Of a stretch of 64,000 nucleotides of DNA, positions 62,462 through 64,000 are shown piece after piece; the stretch's first letter is position 1, and the number at the start of each line of letters is the position of its first letter. The notes below the pieces were generated by a model, which saw nothing but the letters and a program-made list of their open reading frames with translations, made no database searches and was not told the DNA's origin. Source of the stretch: Trichopria drosophilae (lineage: Eukaryota; Arthropoda; Insecta; Hymenoptera; Diapriidae); contig CM059582.1 of NCBI GenBank assembly GCA_030407085.1, positions 29,525,001 through 29,589,000 on the forward strand, read 5' to 3'. Both the position numbers and the translations under genes were made by a program.

Positions 62462-63343
62462 CAGGGTGTCCGAGAACTGGGTAACACTATTTCAGGAGGT
62501 GATTTTCCATGACATTTCAAGCAAAAAGGTCCTTTACCAAAATTGGATCTGCGACACAGAATATAATTGACGAGCTATTGAAATTTAGAAAAAAAATTAC
62601 TTTTTTTTGCAATAACTCAACTTCTTTTCGAGTTGTTTCAATGAATGAGGGCTCATTTTCAATTTTGTTTAAGTCCCACAATTCAGCCATAAGAACATTC
62701 GACCTACGATGAAAAGTTCTGAACTTATGGCCTTAAAAATGGTAAAAAAGGTCAATTTCAGCGATTGTTTGCATCTGACTCATTTCGCTAAATAGCTAAT
62801 GAAATGTCACACTAGAAGAAGTTATAGAGATTGAGAAGACGAAAAATTTCCCCCCTCATACGTTTAATTTCGCTAAAAATTGGTCCGGTATCAAAAATAG
62901 TCAGTACCAAACGCGCTTTTCGCCAATTCTACGACATTAAAAGTGTTCCCGCGGATTCAATTTTTATTAAAAACGAACGTATGAAGGGGCACTAATGTGA
63001 CATTTCGTTAACTATTTAGCGAAATGAGTTAGATGCAAAAAACTTCAAAAATTGACCTTTTTTATCATTTTTGAGGCCATAACTTCAAAACTATTCATCG
63101 TAGGTCAAATATTCTTATGGATGAATTGTAGAGCTTAAAAAAAATTAAAATGAACTGTCATTCATTGAAATAACTCGAATAGAAGTCGAGTTATTGCAGA
63201 AAAAGTAATTTTTTTGTATAAATTTCAATGACTCGTCACTTATCTTCTGAGCCTCAGATCCAATTTTGGTAAAAGACTTTTTTACTTGAAATATAATGGA
63301 GAATCACCTCCTAAAATATTGTTACCCAGTTCTCGGACACCCT
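62462..63343. mobile_element. TA-flanked foldback transposon, CAGGGTGTCC ends
   Basis: The left end CAGGGTGTCCGAGAACTGGG is matched by CCCAGTTCTCGGACACCCT on the right, next to TA dinucleotides. The arms run for over 300 bp. GAGGTGATTTTCCAT pairs with ATGGAGAATCACCTC, and CAAAATTGGATCTG with CAGATCCAATTTTG. TTCGAGTTGTTTCAATGAATGA pairs with TCATTGAAATAACTCGAA-type sequence near 63165, and GCATCTGACTCATTTCGCTAAA with TTTAGCGAAATGAGTTAGATGC near 63015. No transposase frame; the 67-codon frame at 62509 lies in an arm. A solo end of the same family is at 36230-36507. Confidence 0.9.
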
Positions 63344-63374
63344 ATATATTAAGAACATAAACTAAACGTGTTCG

Positions 63375-63515
63375 AAGGGAACTGAGATCCCAGTTACGCC
63401 TGTTTATATTTTTACCAATTAATTTGTTTATTTACACATTATAAAAAAAGTGACCTACAAATACCAAGAAGTATAGGTACTTATTTAACCAAAACTGTCG
63501 GGAAAATAAGATTTT
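63375..63515. repeat. Half copy of the palindrome at 61945-62175
   Basis: GGAACTGAGATCCCAGTTACGC (63379-63400) repeats the centre of the palindrome. It is followed by its right arm (TTTATTTACACATTATAA, GACCTACAAATACCAAGAAG, GGTACTTATTTAACCAAAA). The left arm is missing. The copy is about 30 bases downstream of the foldback element at 62462-63343, so palindrome copies bracket that element on both sides. Confidence 0.75.
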
Positions 63516-63642
63516 AATCTCCGATGCGGTGTCTATCAGTTATGTTTCATATCTCTGTTGTTGGAAAACTGCTTACTCAAAATTACTCAAAATTCACGTA
63601 AATATCTTAGCTCTGACAGAATTCTTCTTTGCTTGTTGACAG

Positions 63643-63897
63643 ATACGGAAGCCCGCATCACAGTCGCTCGCAGTCGGTGAAGACGCCGGGAAGCCGTGCA
63701 TCGGGACGTCCGAATTACCTTTGTCTTCCTCACCAGAGGTCGAGAGTGGCTAGTATGCCCAATACGGGCGTGGAAGAAGAATATTCTTACATGCTGAGAC
63801 ACTTCAGTATAACCGGAAAAGGGGTAGTAAACAAGGGCGATTCCTTCAAGAGCCGTCGGTCGCGATCAAACAATAGCGTCGCCTCCAGCAACTCGAG
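63643..63897 (+). CDS. Rgk: Internal coding exon D, N-terminal extension of a putative RGK-family (Rad/Gem/Rem-like) GTPase
   Basis: The acceptor TTGTTGACAG ends at 63642 and the strong donor GTGAGT starts at 63898. The exon is 255 nt, phase 2 at both ends; its first base completes an arginine codon begun by AG at the end of exon C. It encodes about 85 residues, starting YGSPHHSRSQSVKTPGSR, then QRSRVASMPNTGVEEEY, RHFSITGKGVVNKGDS and KSRRSRSNNSVASSNS. The stretch from RVASMP onward is what I recall from the N-terminal extension of insect RGK GTPases, which act at the plasma membrane on voltage-gated calcium channel beta subunits. R-V-A-S-M-P fits the RxxSxP 14-3-3 consensus, and RGK proteins are known 14-3-3 ligands. 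The GTP-binding motifs would lie in exons beyond the window. The family call is recognition from memory, not a search; another basic serine-rich scaffold remains possible. Confidence 0.65.
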
Positions 63898-64000
63898 GTG
63901 AGTATACAACTTATCCTCAGGATCTCCTCCCCCTTCCTCCCGCATTGCCCCATTGCCCCACACCAGCAGGACCAAACCACTCTTCCTCCATCTTAGGGGT
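63898..64000 (+). other. Start of the next intron
   Basis: The donor GTGAGTATAC is followed by pyrimidine-rich, unusually GC-rich sequence (CTCCTCCCCCTTCCTCCCGC) to the window end. The 62-codon minus-strand frame overlapping exon D is a shadow. Confidence 0.8.

Larger units (their letters stand above)
22415..63642 (+). other. Intron between exons C and D (about 41.2 kb)
   Basis: Bounded by GTGAGG at 22415 and TTGCTTGTTGACAG ending at 63642. It holds the many inverted-repeat elements listed separately. The stretches 22700-24280, 25480-30590, 38970-40500, 40780-44430, 45140-46290, 50500-52270 and 55570-59360 are AT-rich with no gene or repeat I can support. Minor items there are a direct repeat of GATTYTATAAATAATTATTA at about 42932 and 43080 and loose GGTTTAGTTG-like motifs. 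No further exon with matching phase was convincing, but a short cassette exon could be missed by eye. The size alone suggests regulatory elements within. Confidence 0.75.

Noticed and set aside
1..64000. CRISPR arrays, bacterial operons or phage genes
   Set aside because: Spliced exons, SINE, BEL/Pao and MITE content show eukaryotic nuclear DNA; the short regular repeats found are tandem or inverted units without spacers.

Overview
The window looks like nuclear DNA from an arthropod, most probably an insect. It is very AT-rich, its few coding exons are bounded by GT-AG splice sites, and the rest is dense in non-autonomous transposons. There is no operon, Shine-Dalgarno or prokaryotic gene layout. 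The exact order is not determinable by eye; some repeat themes recall those I associate with Hymenoptera, but that is weak.

Gene content is one multi-exon gene on the + strand, seen as four internal coding exons: A 7618-7952, B 21639-21831, C 22364-22414 and D 63643-63897. They are joined by introns of about 13.7 kb, 0.5 kb and 41.2 kb. The reading phase matches at all three junctions (1/1, 2/2, 2/2), which is the main evidence that they belong to one transcript. The encoded protein is mostly low-complexity and basic. Exon D carries RHFSITGKGVVNKGDS, KSRRSRSNNSVASSNS and a 14-3-3-type RVASMP motif, which I recognise with moderate confidence as the N-terminal extension of an insect RGK (Rad/Gem/Rem-like) small GTPase that regulates voltage-gated calcium channels. 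The first exon lies upstream of the window and the GTPase domain would lie downstream.

Region by region: 1-7.6 kb is intron holding a TA-flanked terminal-inverted-repeat element (1000-2145), a pyrimidine-rich tract, and a three-layer nest. The nest is a decayed BEL/Pao polymerase (4240-6866) split by an inverted-repeat element (5061-6289), which is itself split by a tRNA-derived SINE (5162-5391) with an 8-bp target duplication. 8-21.6 kb is an intron with several MITEs, including a piggyBac-type one flanked by TTAA (11505-12069). 22.4-63.6 kb is a giant intron with at least nine long inverted-repeat (foldback) elements, tandem repeats, a LINE-like 3' tail and scattered GC-richer islands that could be conserved non-coding elements.

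The most unusual signals are: (i) a dispersed family of hairpins built from 15-bp units, one copy beginning exactly at the splice donor of exon C; (ii) a 749-bp foldback transposon whose arms carry clustered AAGGTCA nuclear-receptor half-sites; and (iii) the sheer number of long hairpins within one pre-mRNA, a possible dsRNA source. No RNA gene, CRISPR array or complete autonomous transposon was found.
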